DNA of 14,597 nucleotides, taken from assembly GCA_004356385.1 (NCBI GenBank), contig SMXL01000141.1, forward strand, positions 1 to 14,597, given 5' to 3'. This DNA is from Bacteroidota bacterium. GTDB lineage: Bacteria > Bacteroidota > Rhodothermia > Rhodothermales > UBA10348. Positions 1-7,653 of the stretch are shown here, piece by piece. Made by a program: the position numbers and the translations under genes. Position 1 is the stretch's first letter, and each line of letters begins with the position of its first letter. Below the pieces are notes generated by a model, which had not been told where the DNA came from, made no database searches, and saw nothing but the letters and a program-made list of their open reading frames with translations.

Positions 1-1
1 C

Positions 2-1129
2 TGTTCGGGTCCGGGTGAGACTACCTCCGACTCAGCGCTCATAACGGTGTCTCCGTTCACTGAGGGAAGATTTCTATGGGTTGATTCGTCAGAGATCCGG
101 TTTCGTGATCTGACGACGCAAGCCAGCACGCCGCTGGGAAAGGGAGGGCGCGTCTTGTATGCGTCGGTATCGCCGGATCGATTACACGCTGTCCTGGCTG
201 TAGAATCCGGATCCGAATCAAGACTGATTGTTTTCTCCGTTGAGTCGCTCCAGTCCGTGGAGCTACGCACCGGAAGTGCGAGTTTACAATACACGGGGAG
301 TTGGTCTCCTGATGGATCCCGGTTTGCCGTCGGGTATTATGAGCCGACCGTCGCAAACGATAGACCGGCGATGGGTACCGGAGATATCGAGATCATATCG
401 TTGGACGATCACGCTGTGCGTCGCCTTGGCTGTTCTTCGTCCAAGGCAGTCATTTCCTGGCCGTCTTCCAATGAACTGGTTGTTCGATCGACCGATAATC
501 TGTACCGGGTATCCGAGACCGATTGCGGCACCCTGCAGACCACAGATATCCGGCGCTGGACGGCAATCACCCCTTCACCAGACGGACGGCGTCTGGCGTA
601 CACGTTTCGAGAACTAGCTTTTAACAGCGCCACGAGGGAATACGAACCCGATTCGGCACTATTCGTCGTTTCCGTGACCGATGGCGATCCGGTTAAGATT
701 GCGGGTGATCGATATCGACCCCGCCATGCGACGTGGTCGCCAGATGGTTCTGAAATCGCGTTTGATGTTCGAGTGGAACCAGAATCCGAACTTAGATCGA
801 TCTCGATCTACAGGTTGACGACGGAAGAAACTGCCTACGCTTTCTCGCCGTCAGCGAGCGCTCCGTCAAAGAGTCATCCCGAATGGAATTCTGACAGCCA
901 GACACTGTCCTACCGTGAGGATGGAGAACGTCTATTTATCCAAACCCCCGGCACCTCGTTTTCGACCGCCGTAACGGTCGGGGACGCCCGTTCGTACGCG
1001 AATCGACTCGTCGGTTGGCTGAGTTCTACGACTGCGCTCGTCTCAGATTCGTCGGAACTCGTCTGGATGTTCGACACCGCGAGTCAAGCGCTCGAGTTCG
1101 TTGGATCGGGCACAGCAATTCCATTCTAA
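2..1129 (+). CDS. Beta-propeller (TolB/PD40-like) protein, probable lipoprotein, 5' end cut off
   Basis: The reading frame is open from base 2 to the TAA at 1127-1129, so the gene begins before the window and 375 codons are visible. A GTG at 47 could start an ORF, but the upstream codons read C-S-G-P-G-E-T-T-S-D-S. That looks like the mature N-terminus of a lipoprotein, with the acylated Cys as the first complete codon and the signal peptide lost off the edge. Counting from that Cys, the protein carries PD40/WD40-like blade motifs near residues 55-66, 100-111 (SWSPDGSRFAVG), 192-203, 244-255 (TWSPDGSEIAFD) and 294-305. Such blades form a TolB-like propeller, usually a periplasmic protein-binding scaffold. 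No catalytic domain is visible, so the partner is unknown. The stop lies 4 bp from the stop of convergent glnS, leaving no room for a separate terminator. The fold is well supported; lipoprotein status is inferred. Confidence 0.8.
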   Translation, partial: CSGPGETTSDSALITVSPFTEGRFLWVDSSEIRFRDLTTQASTPLGKGGRVLYASVSPDRLHAVLAVESGSESRLIVFSVESLQSVELRTGSASLQYTGSWSPDGSRFAVGYYEPTVANDRPAMGTGDIEIISLDDHAVRRLGCSSSKAVISWPSSNELVVRSTDNLYRVSETDCGTLQTTDIRRWTAITPSPDGRRLAYTFRELAFNSATREYEPDSALFVVSVTDGDPVKIAGDRYRPRHATWSPDGSEIAFDVRVEPESELRSISIYRLTTEETAYAFSPSASAPSKSHPEWNSDSQTLSYREDGERLFIQTPGTSFSTAVTVGDARSYANRLVGWLSSTTALVSDSSELVWMFDTASQALEFVGSGTAIPF

Positions 1130-1133
1130 GGAG

Positions 1134-3524
1134 TTACGAACCGTTCTCGGAAAGCCTTTTTTCAAGGATTTCTCTTACAAGCTGTGGATTGACCTTCCCA
1201 TTCGTTCTGGACATCAGCTGACCCACGAAGAAGCCGATGAGTCCGGTTTTTCCGGCTCGATATGCCTCCACGCGGTCAGGATGCTCGATCAAGACCGCAT
1301 CAACGAGCTCTTCGATGGCGCCCGGATCGGAGATCTGGGAAAGATCCAGTTTTTCAATGACGACTTCCGGGTCCAGACCGGACTCCAGCATTTCCGCAAA
1401 TACGTCTTTGGCGATTCGACTCGATATGGTCTTCTTAGCGAGCAGGTTGACAAGAGCGGCCACCTGAGACGGAGAAACAGTCGAATCGGCCGGGTCGCCA
1501 TCTCCGATGACCGGTCTCATTTCCTGGATCAACCAGTTGGCGACGGCGCCCCCGTGGCCTGCCTTGGCGGCTTGTTCGAAGTACTCTGCCCAGCCGTCAT
1601 CCGCTCCCAATAGAGCTGCATCGCCCAGCGATAGATCGTGTCGCTCCGACATGGCCTCCGCCCGAGAAACAGCCTCGTCGCTCAGTCCTTCCAACGGATT
1701 TCGTTTGCCTGCGGACACGGATCCGGGCGAAGACTCGGGCGCGGACGCAGACCCGGTTTCAGGCCTGGCCTCTCGCCCGGGCGCAGATTCGAGACCAGGT
1801 ACGGACGCGGCCTTCTTGGCTTTTTGCCACGTGTCCTTCAGAGGAATCGTTTGATTGAAGATGGGGTGATCGGGCGTTGAGTCAACCGGGTCCACGTAAA
1901 AATAGCCCTGCCGCTCAAACTGAAATCGATCCCCCGGCTCAACAGAAGAAACGCTCGGTTCTACGATGCTTGAGTGAGGTTCTTGAAGCGAATTTGGATT
2001 CAGGTAATCGATAAACGTTTTATCGTCGTCAGCGCCATCGGGATCGGCTACCATGAAGAGCCTGTCGTACAGTCGAACATGGATGGGAATCCCTTCGCTG
2101 GCTGAGACCCAATGAACGGTTCCCTTCACGCGTCGCGAGGAAGATCCGACTCCGCTTTTCGTTTCCGGGTCATAGGTGCACCGTAGCTCCAGGATTTTTC
2201 CTTCCTCGTCGCGGATCACGACATCGCACCGAATGATGTATCCGTACCTCAATCGCACTTCTTCTCCCGGGGAGAGCCGATGGAAATTCTTGGACGGCTC
2301 TTCCATAAAGTCATCCCGCTCAATGTAAATTTCTCGCGTCAACGGCACGGATCGGGAGCCTTCTTTAGGGATATCGTGAGGCCAGTATGGCGCATCGATC
2401 CACTCAGTTTCGTTCGCTTCAGGGAAATTGGTGAGAACGATCTTTAAAGGTCTCAGAACACACATTACTCGCGGGGCGCGGGTGTTCAAATCATCTCGAA
2501 TGGCGAATTCGAGCATGGAAAGGTCCACCCGGGTGTCGGATTTTGCGATCCCGATGGTCGCGGAAAACTTTCGAATGGCTTCCGCTGTCACACCGCGACG
2601 CCTGAATCCTGCAATGGTGGGCATCCGTGGATCATCCCACCCCGAAACCAAACCGCCTTCGACCAACTGAAGCAATTTTCGCTTGCTGAGCACCGTGTAG
2701 TCCAGATTGAACCGGGCGAATTCGTACTGATGTGGCCTCGGCGAGTCAAATAATGCGTCCACCAACCAGTCGTACAGAGGTCGGTGGACTTCGAATTCCA
2801 GCGAGCAGAGGGAATGGGTGATATTCTCGATAGCATCTGAAAGCGGATGGGCGAAGTCGTACAGCGGGTAGATAGGGAAATCGTTGCCGCGACGATAATG
2901 GGCAGCATGCTTGATCCGGTAAAAAACCGGATCCCGCATCAGCATATTGTTGGATGACATGTCAATCTTCGCACGCAATACATGACTTCCGTCCGGAAAA
3001 TCGCCCGCTCTCATTTTGGTGAAGAGCTCTCGATTCTCCTCAACGCTTCGATCTCGATGCGGACTGTTCCTGCCCGCTACGGTTACCGTTCCGCGATACT
3101 CACGAATCTCTTCCTCCGAAAGACTGTCCACGTAGGCATTACCGTCATCGATCAATCTGAGAGCCAGCTCATAAAGTTCTTCGAAGTAATCTGAGGCGAA
3201 ATACCGATGCTCTCCCCAATCATAACCCAGCCAACGGATGTCCTCTTCGATCGCGTCGACGTATGCCATGTCCTCCGTTTCAGGATTGGTATCGTCGAAC
3301 CGGAGATGACACCGGCCTCTGTATTCCTTTGCCAGCTCGAAATTAACCCAGATCGGGCGGACTGCATGGCCGATGTGCAGGAATCCGTTGGGCTCCGGGG
3401 GAAATCGGAATACGATCTCTCCCTGGACTCGCCCTTCCTTTAGATCGTTATCAATGATCTGCTGGATGAAGTGTCGACTGGTAGCTTCAGGCGTATCGGC
3501 GGAGTGTTCGTCGTTCCGGTTCAT
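1134..3524 (-). CDS. glnS: Glutaminyl-tRNA synthetase with C-terminal GatB/YqeY-like tail
   Basis: This class I synthetase charges tRNA-Gln with glutamine in the cytoplasm. I place the start at the ATG at 3524 (796 aa) because family members begin shortly before the NFI/HFI-QQIID segment. A TTG at 3569 would add 15 unconserved residues. The ATP-binding HIGH motif is at residues 50-53 within PPEPNGFLHIGH, the KMSKS equivalent is VLSKR at 278-282, and LRFDDTNPETED (74-85) is typical of GlnRS. The anticodon-binding beta barrels run from about 350 to 565. E. coli GlnRS would end there (554 aa). Here a Pro/Ser/Gly-rich linker (about 571-608) leads into residues 611-793, which resemble the helical and YqeY domains of GatB; they end in GFFVGQLMSRTNGKVNPQLV. 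A YqeY tail is known on Deinococcus radiodurans GlnRS, where it aids tRNA binding. One oddity: the usual HAKSI after HIG is HAVRPI here. Confidence 0.96.
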   Translation of the reverse strand: MNRNDEHSADTPEATSRHFIQQIIDNDLKEGRVQGEIVFRFPPEPNGFLHIGHAVRPIWVNFELAKEYRGRCHLRFDDTNPETEDMAYVDAIEEDIRWLGYDWGEHRYFASDYFEELYELALRLIDDGNAYVDSLSEEEIREYRGTVTVAGRNSPHRDRSVEENRELFTKMRAGDFPDGSHVLRAKIDMSSNNMLMRDPVFYRIKHAAHYRRGNDFPIYPLYDFAHPLSDAIENITHSLCSLEFEVHRPLYDWLVDALFDSPRPHQYEFARFNLDYTVLSKRKLLQLVEGGLVSGWDDPRMPTIAGFRRRGVTAEAIRKFSATIGIAKSDTRVDLSMLEFAIRDDLNTRAPRVMCVLRPLKIVLTNFPEANETEWIDAPYWPHDIPKEGSRSVPLTREIYIERDDFMEEPSKNFHRLSPGEEVRLRYGYIIRCDVVIRDEEGKILELRCTYDPETKSGVGSSSRRVKGTVHWVSASEGIPIHVRLYDRLFMVADPDGADDDKTFIDYLNPNSLQEPHSSIVEPSVSSVEPGDRFQFERQGYFYVDPVDSTPDHPIFNQTIPLKDTWQKAKKAASVPGLESAPGREARPETGSASAPESSPGSVSAGKRNPLEGLSDEAVSRAEAMSERHDLSLGDAALLGADDGWAEYFEQAAKAGHGGAVANWLIQEMRPVIGDGDPADSTVSPSQVAALVNLLAKKTISSRIAKDVFAEMLESGLDPEVVIEKLDLSQISDPGAIEELVDAVLIEHPDRVEAYRAGKTGLIGFFVGQLMSRTNGKVNPQLVREILEKRLSENGS

Positions 3525-3663
3525 TATGGTTTTGTAGAGGGATGCGGTGCTTTCAAAGGCGAATTCCAACGCCTTCGAAAGTTAAAAAATCCGGGTGATC
3601 AATCTGCGCACTTATACGTACTTATGCTCATTCAGACGGTAGATCAACATTACACATTCTAGC
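3525..3663. promoter_or_regulatory. Divergent intergenic region between glnS and the S46 peptidase gene
   Basis: This 139-bp gap separates the starts of two divergent genes, so it must hold promoters for both. It is AT-rich in the middle (3581-3625). TTATAC at 3612-3617 could be a -10 box for the plus strand, but I see no convincing -35 at 17 bp. ACTTAT occurs twice, at 3610 and 3620, exactly 10 bp apart, which might mark a protein-binding site. No strong Shine-Dalgarno sequence precedes either start codon. The promoter role follows from gene layout; the individual elements are guesses. Confidence 0.4.
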
Positions 3664-5838
3664 ATGATCAGTTCGAATCGATTTCTTCTCCTAATTGCCA
3701 CGGCGGGTTGTCTCGTTCTTGCCGCTCATTCACCAGCGGTGGGTGCCATCCAGGACTTTAGCGTTGCCGACGCCGTCAAGGCAGGTCGATTTGACAACGG
3801 TAAGATGTGGGCGTTCGAGTACCCTCCTCTGGAATATCTTAAGGAGACGTATGATTTCACCCCCGACGAAGCGTGGTTCGAGAGGGCTCGCCTGAGCGTT
3901 CTTCGGATTCCGGGATGTTCGGCCTCCTTTATTTCTCCAACGGGGCTGGTGGTCACAAACCATCACTGCGTTCGCGCCCGTGTATCTGCTGTGAGCGAAC
4001 CCGGTGAAAACCTGCTCGACAACGGATTCTATGCGCGTTCTCTGGATGAGGAGCGACGCATTCCCGGTTACTATGCCGATCAGCTGATCGCCATTGAAGA
4101 TGTAACGGATGAGGTAGACGCGGCGCTTGCTACCCTGGACGAAAACGTGCTCTCCGGCAACTCGCGTGAAGAGGTGATGGAAGAGATCGAAGCAAGACTT
4201 CGGACGGCCCATTCAGACGTTTCCAACTTGCAGGTTCAGATTATTCCTCTCTACAACGGAGGTCGTCATTCTGCCTACGTTTTTCGTCGCTATACGGATG
4301 TTCGGCTCGTGTTTGCCGTCGAATTGCAATTGGGGTTTTTCGGAGGAGACGGTGACAACTTTACATATCCCCGTTACGCGCTGGATTTTTCCTTCCTTCG
4401 CATTTACGATGAAGACGGTTCACCCCTTGAATCGCCCAACTATTTCGGATTTAGCGATGCGGGTGTAGAGGAAGGAGACCTTGTCTTTGTGATCGGTAAT
4501 CCGGGGTCCACAAGTCGTCAAGCGACAGTTGCTCAGCTCGAATTTTTTCGTGACGTATTGGTAGATCACACGCTCAAAACGCTAAATCGTCGCCTAACCG
4601 AATTTCGAGCCTTTTACGACGAGGATCCTGAAACAGGAGAAGCGCTGAATCTTCGAAACACGATCTTTTCCATTTCAAACAGCCAGAAGGCGTACTCCGG
4701 TCGCGACGACGCGCTGAAGGATCCGATGTTGATTGCCAGAAGGGCAGATGGAGAAAGGCAGTTCAGGGCTGCAATCGAAGCTGATCAGGAATTGAATACA
4801 CGATTCGGCCACATCATTGATGATATTGCAGCCGTTCAGATCGAAAAACGGGTATTCTCGGACGAATATGGAGCCTTCCGCTACATAGAGGTCTCGGTCT
4901 TTTCGTCAGCCACGATCCGACGCGGAATTGAGGCAATTCGATATCTTCGTGCGGCGGGTGTGGATTCGGTCGCGGCGGTCTCGGCTTCAACGGCTCTCTC
5001 GGAGGTTCGTGATCGACCTGCAGGTCTCGAAGCCCGGCTTCTCACAGCCAGGCTCAAGGAAATATCCGAATACCTCGGACCAGACGATGCGTCCGTTCTC
5101 GGGATGATGGGCGGGCTCAAAGCCTTCGAGAGAGCCAAACAGGTCCTGGACACCTCTATTCTCGTAAGTGCAGAAGCAACTGAACGCGCACTCGATCAGG
5201 GTACTTTATCGTTATCCGATCCCGGAATAGCGATGGTCGAAGCATTTTTCGACGTTTTTGACCGCTTCAGAGTTGGTTTTAATGAGCTGTTGGCCCGCGA
5301 ACGAGAGCTTCAGAGTGAAGTTGGCAAAGCTCGATTCGAACTGTATGGGGTGACGGTCCCGTCGGACGCGACGTTTTCTCCTCGCTTTACAGACGGAATC
5401 GTGAAGGGATATTCCTACAACGGAACCCTCGCTCCGCCGTATACAACATTGTACGGTTTGATGGACCACTTTTATTCCTACGGCGGCCACCCCGATTGGA
5501 CCCTTCCAGCAAAGTGGCAAAATCCTCCTTCGGATCTCCGACTGGGCACGCCTCTCAATTTCGTTTCAACGTCCGATACCATCGGCGGGAATTCCGGATC
5601 GCCGGCCGTCACGAGGAACCTCGAGATTGTAGGACTCAACTTCGATCGAAATATCGAAGGATTGTCGAGAGACTACATCTACCTTCCGGACCGCGGGCGC
5701 AATATCATGGTTGATATGCGCGCCGTGAAAGAAACACTCGATAAGATCTACGACGCGGATCGTATCGTATTGGAACTGACCACGGGTACGATGGCCGAAA
5801 CGGAAGAAGCCGCCGATGCGATACAGGATCAGAATTGA
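3664..5838 (+). CDS. S46 family dipeptidyl-peptidase, predicted Asp/Glu-specific (DPP11 type)
   Basis: This is a secreted or periplasmic serine exopeptidase that removes dipeptides from peptide N-termini. The 724-aa length matches the S46 family. Residues 1-28 look like a signal peptide (a hydrophobic stretch, then AVGA before IQD). The chymotrypsin-like catalytic residues are visible: His in TNHHC (98-102, probably H101), a candidate Asp at D241 in YALDFSFLR, and Ser644 in GGNSGSP (641-647). Between the halves lies an alpha-helical region of about residues 300-560, as expected for S46 enzymes. Arg662, 18 residues after the catalytic Ser in GLNFDRN, matches the Arg673 position (relative to Ser655) that I recall giving Porphyromonas DPP11 its acidic P1 preference; DPP7 has Gly there. 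The enzyme probably feeds on external protein. A GNAT gene follows closely. Family assignment is firm; specificity is inferred. Confidence 0.95.
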   Translation: MISSNRFLLLIATAGCLVLAAHSPAVGAIQDFSVADAVKAGRFDNGKMWAFEYPPLEYLKETYDFTPDEAWFERARLSVLRIPGCSASFISPTGLVVTNHHCVRARVSAVSEPGENLLDNGFYARSLDEERRIPGYYADQLIAIEDVTDEVDAALATLDENVLSGNSREEVMEEIEARLRTAHSDVSNLQVQIIPLYNGGRHSAYVFRRYTDVRLVFAVELQLGFFGGDGDNFTYPRYALDFSFLRIYDEDGSPLESPNYFGFSDAGVEEGDLVFVIGNPGSTSRQATVAQLEFFRDVLVDHTLKTLNRRLTEFRAFYDEDPETGEALNLRNTIFSISNSQKAYSGRDDALKDPMLIARRADGERQFRAAIEADQELNTRFGHIIDDIAAVQIEKRVFSDEYGAFRYIEVSVFSSATIRRGIEAIRYLRAAGVDSVAAVSASTALSEVRDRPAGLEARLLTARLKEISEYLGPDDASVLGMMGGLKAFERAKQVLDTSILVSAEATERALDQGTLSLSDPGIAMVEAFFDVFDRFRVGFNELLARERELQSEVGKARFELYGVTVPSDATFSPRFTDGIVKGYSYNGTLAPPYTTLYGLMDHFYSYGGHPDWTLPAKWQNPPSDLRLGTPLNFVSTSDTIGGNSGSPAVTRNLEIVGLNFDRNIEGLSRDYIYLPDRGRNIMVDMRAVKETLDKIYDADRIVLELTTGTMAETEEAADAIQDQN

Positions 5839-5861
5839 GACTTGCCAACGGATGGCCGAAC

Positions 5862-6383
5862 ATGGAAGACCTGAGACTAGAAACAGATCGACTCATCATT
5901 CGCAATTGGAAAGAGTCCGACATTGAGCCGTACGCCGAACTCTCGGCCGATCTGGAGGTCATGACGTTTATCGGCGACGGAGCGGCTCGCACGACGGATT
6001 ACGCCCGGACTTTCGTGCACCAGATGATGACGCTTTACGAAGAACGAGGCTGGATTCGATTCGCAGTCGAACACAAGGAATCAGGAGACTTTATGGGGTT
6101 CTGTGGATTCGAGCTGGTCGACGGCGTGCTGGATTATGGTTGGCGGTACGCGCGCAAGTATTGGGGGGGAGGATACGGGTCGGAAGCGGCCATCGCAGTG
6201 CTTGAGCTGGGACGCAATCGATTCAGTCTCAAGAATATCCAGTCTAAGTCATACACCGAAAACGTCGGCTCGGTAAGAATCATGGAGAAAATGGGCCTGT
6301 CGTTTCTTCACGAATCAACAGAAAACGACCGCCGCGTCGTCCATTACGGTTTCCCGGACGAAGCAGCGGCCGCTGAAGAGTAG
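5862..6383 (+). CDS. GNAT family N-acetyltransferase, RimJ/RimL type
   Basis: This predicted cytoplasmic enzyme transfers an acetyl group from acetyl-CoA to an amine. I chose the ATG at 5862 (173 aa), giving MEDLRLETDRLIIRNW, a standard Acetyltransf_3 opening. A TTG at 5835 would overlap the upstream stop and add nine residues. The acetyl-CoA pyrophosphate loop is at residues 98-109 (RKYWGGGYGSEA). The second conserved segment, N-V-G-S-V-R-I-M-E-K-M-G, is at 134-145 and fits the N-x-x-S-x-x-x-x-x-K-x-G signature. The gene starts 23 bp after the peptidase stop on the same strand, so the two are probably co-transcribed, but no functional link is evident. The substrate cannot be read from sequence; members modify ribosomal protein N-termini, antibiotics or small metabolites. 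Family assignment is firm. Confidence 0.92.
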   Translation: MEDLRLETDRLIIRNWKESDIEPYAELSADLEVMTFIGDGAARTTDYARTFVHQMMTLYEERGWIRFAVEHKESGDFMGFCGFELVDGVLDYGWRYARKYWGGGYGSEAAIAVLELGRNRFSLKNIQSKSYTENVGSVRIMEKMGLSFLHESTENDRRVVHYGFPDEAAAAEE

Positions 6384-6428
6384 ACCCCGATAAGTAACGG
6401 GTATGTAGTCCGCGCCAAACGAGCGACC

Positions 6429-7562
6429 TTACCGACCGCGTCGGATTGTGATGTCGCCGTTGGTCGTTTTAATCCTGATGCGGTGTTTCCCGCTTCCAAC
6501 CGTTCCGGTGGCTACGATGAGGCCGTCGTCTCTACGGCGTCGTTCACTACTCGCTGTTTGTTCGACACGCAGATCGAAATCGGACCGGATCTCAAATTCG
6601 TCCATGTCGTGTCGACGGGTAACCGTAATCTCGGCCTCAATGTCCATCGACAATCCATCTGGAACCGTCAAAACGATGTCACCACCCATCGAAGACAGAT
6701 CGACATGACGATCGCCGGAGTTCGGATCGCCCACCATGTTTACTTCAATTTCGCCACCCATAGTCGACGCTTCAACCCAGCCATCGATTTCTCCAATAGA
6801 GATTTCGCCGCCCATGGTGGATACTTTCACATGGTCTTTTGCAGAGCCGACATGGATTTCTCCGCCCATGGTTTCGAGGTCGGCGCCGTAGTCCGCTCGG
6901 TCAACCGTTATTTCTCCGCCCATCGTGCTGATCTGAACCTCGGCATCTCGACCCGAGCTCGACCGCTGTCGGACGTTGCTGTAAGAAACGTCACCCCCCA
7001 TCGTATTCGCTTTCACATTACCGGTTACGTCGATAACGGTGATTTCGCCGCCCATCGTGCTGATGCGACCGTTGACATCGGAGTCTTCGAGAACAATTTC
7101 TCCGCCCATGGTTTCAAAATCAATAGTGCCTTTCAGGCCCCGAAGTTCGAGTTCACCGCCCATGGTTTGGCCAACCAGTTTCCCTTCGACTCCGGTGACA
7201 TTTATTTTGCCGCCCGTGGTCTCCACGTCGATGTCAAATACGCTGGGTACCATGACCTCGATTTCCACATCTGCACGGCTATTCCTTCTTTCAAATTCTG
7301 TACGGATGAATACACCGTTTGAAAGCTCTTCGATGTCGAGAATGAGTTCGTCATCGTCGCGGCCTCTCACGTACACTTTGACTTCAACTTCACTTCGATT
7401 CCAGCCTGTGATGACGACGGATCCACCGGTCTCGAGATCAAGCCTCAGTTCACCACCGGAAGAAACTGAAAACGTACGCTCGAAATCTTGTGCTGAAGAG
7501 GAAATTACGGGAATGAGCAACACCGCCATAAACAGGCTCAGGAGTTGCGAAATGCTTTTCAT
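6429..7562 (-). CDS. Exported DUF4097-like repeat protein with 18-residue MGG ladder
   Basis: I place the start at the ATG at 7562 (377 aa) because it gives a clean signal peptide: Lys2, then a hydrophobic core, then SSSA before QDF near residue 25. An in-frame start at 7610 would put 16 polar residues ahead of it. The body is a regular run of short beta units, each carrying T/S-M-G-G-E/D. Their Gly-Gly pairs fall at residues 117, 135, 153, 171, 189, 215, 233, 251, 269 and 293. The spacing is 18 except for two longer steps (26 and 24). This pattern is typical of the DUF4097/putative adhesin family, thought to form a beta-solenoid. The last 70 residues contain an Arg-rich stretch (RRRR near 341). 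Function is unknown; members are often called adhesins on weak grounds. It lies 91 bp downstream of the SDR gene, perhaps in one transcript. Confidence 0.88.
   Translation of the reverse strand: MKSISQLLSLFMAVLLIPVISSSAQDFERTFSVSSGGELRLDLETGGSVVITGWNRSEVEVKVYVRGRDDDELILDIEELSNGVFIRTEFERRNSRADVEIEVMVPSVFDIDVETTGGKINVTGVEGKLVGQTMGGELELRGLKGTIDFETMGGEIVLEDSDVNGRISTMGGEITVIDVTGNVKANTMGGDVSYSNVRQRSSSGRDAEVQISTMGGEITVDRADYGADLETMGGEIHVGSAKDHVKVSTMGGEISIGEIDGWVEASTMGGEIEVNMVGDPNSGDRHVDLSSMGGDIVLTVPDGLSMDIEAEITVTRRHDMDEFEIRSDFDLRVEQTASSERRRRDDGLIVATGTVGSGKHRIRIKTTNGDITIRRGR
6663..7226 (-). repeat. 54-bp periodic coding repeat (MGG ladder)
   Basis: Within the DUF4097-like gene, ten tandem units encode the T/S-M-G-G-E/D motif, or TTGGK in the first unit. 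Eight whole steps can be measured at protein level as 18 residues or 18 plus a short insert. The inserts are about 8 residues near 197-206 and about 6 near 279-285. At DNA level the units keep near-identical cores: on the plus strand, TTTCTCCGCCCATGGTTTC appears near 6858 and again near 7097. This suggests growth by unit duplication followed by divergence at the positions between the MGG turns. Confidence 0.85.
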
Positions 7563-7653
7563 ATCTAATTGCAATATTTGGTTGATTTCTCGGTTACGCA
7601 GATTGGACATCCATTAGGTAGAGATGGTTTGCAGAGCGGTCGCCAGCAACGGA

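Noticed and set aside
3696..3712. Possible lipobox around Cys16 of the S46 peptidase
   Set aside because: The residues before the Cys (T-A-G) do not fit the usual Leu/Val/Ile at -3, the hydrophobic core continues past it, and an ordinary signal peptidase I site fits better near residue 28.
6384..6428. Possible terminator between the convergent GNAT and MGG-ladder genes
   Set aside because: The only inverted repeat (ACCCCG with ACGGGT near 6384-6401) is short, bulged and has no T-run.
6483..7322. A 279-codon plus-strand open frame opposite the MGG-ladder gene
   Set aside because: It is antisense to a convincing gene with a signal peptide and regular repeats. Its long openness follows from the same 54-bp codon pattern repeated on the other strand; its protein has no recognisable pattern of its own.
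7039..7617. A 192-codon Ser/Pro-rich plus-strand frame
   Set aside because: Another antisense product of the MGG-ladder repeats; low-complexity Ser/Met/Pro composition is typical of a shadow frame.
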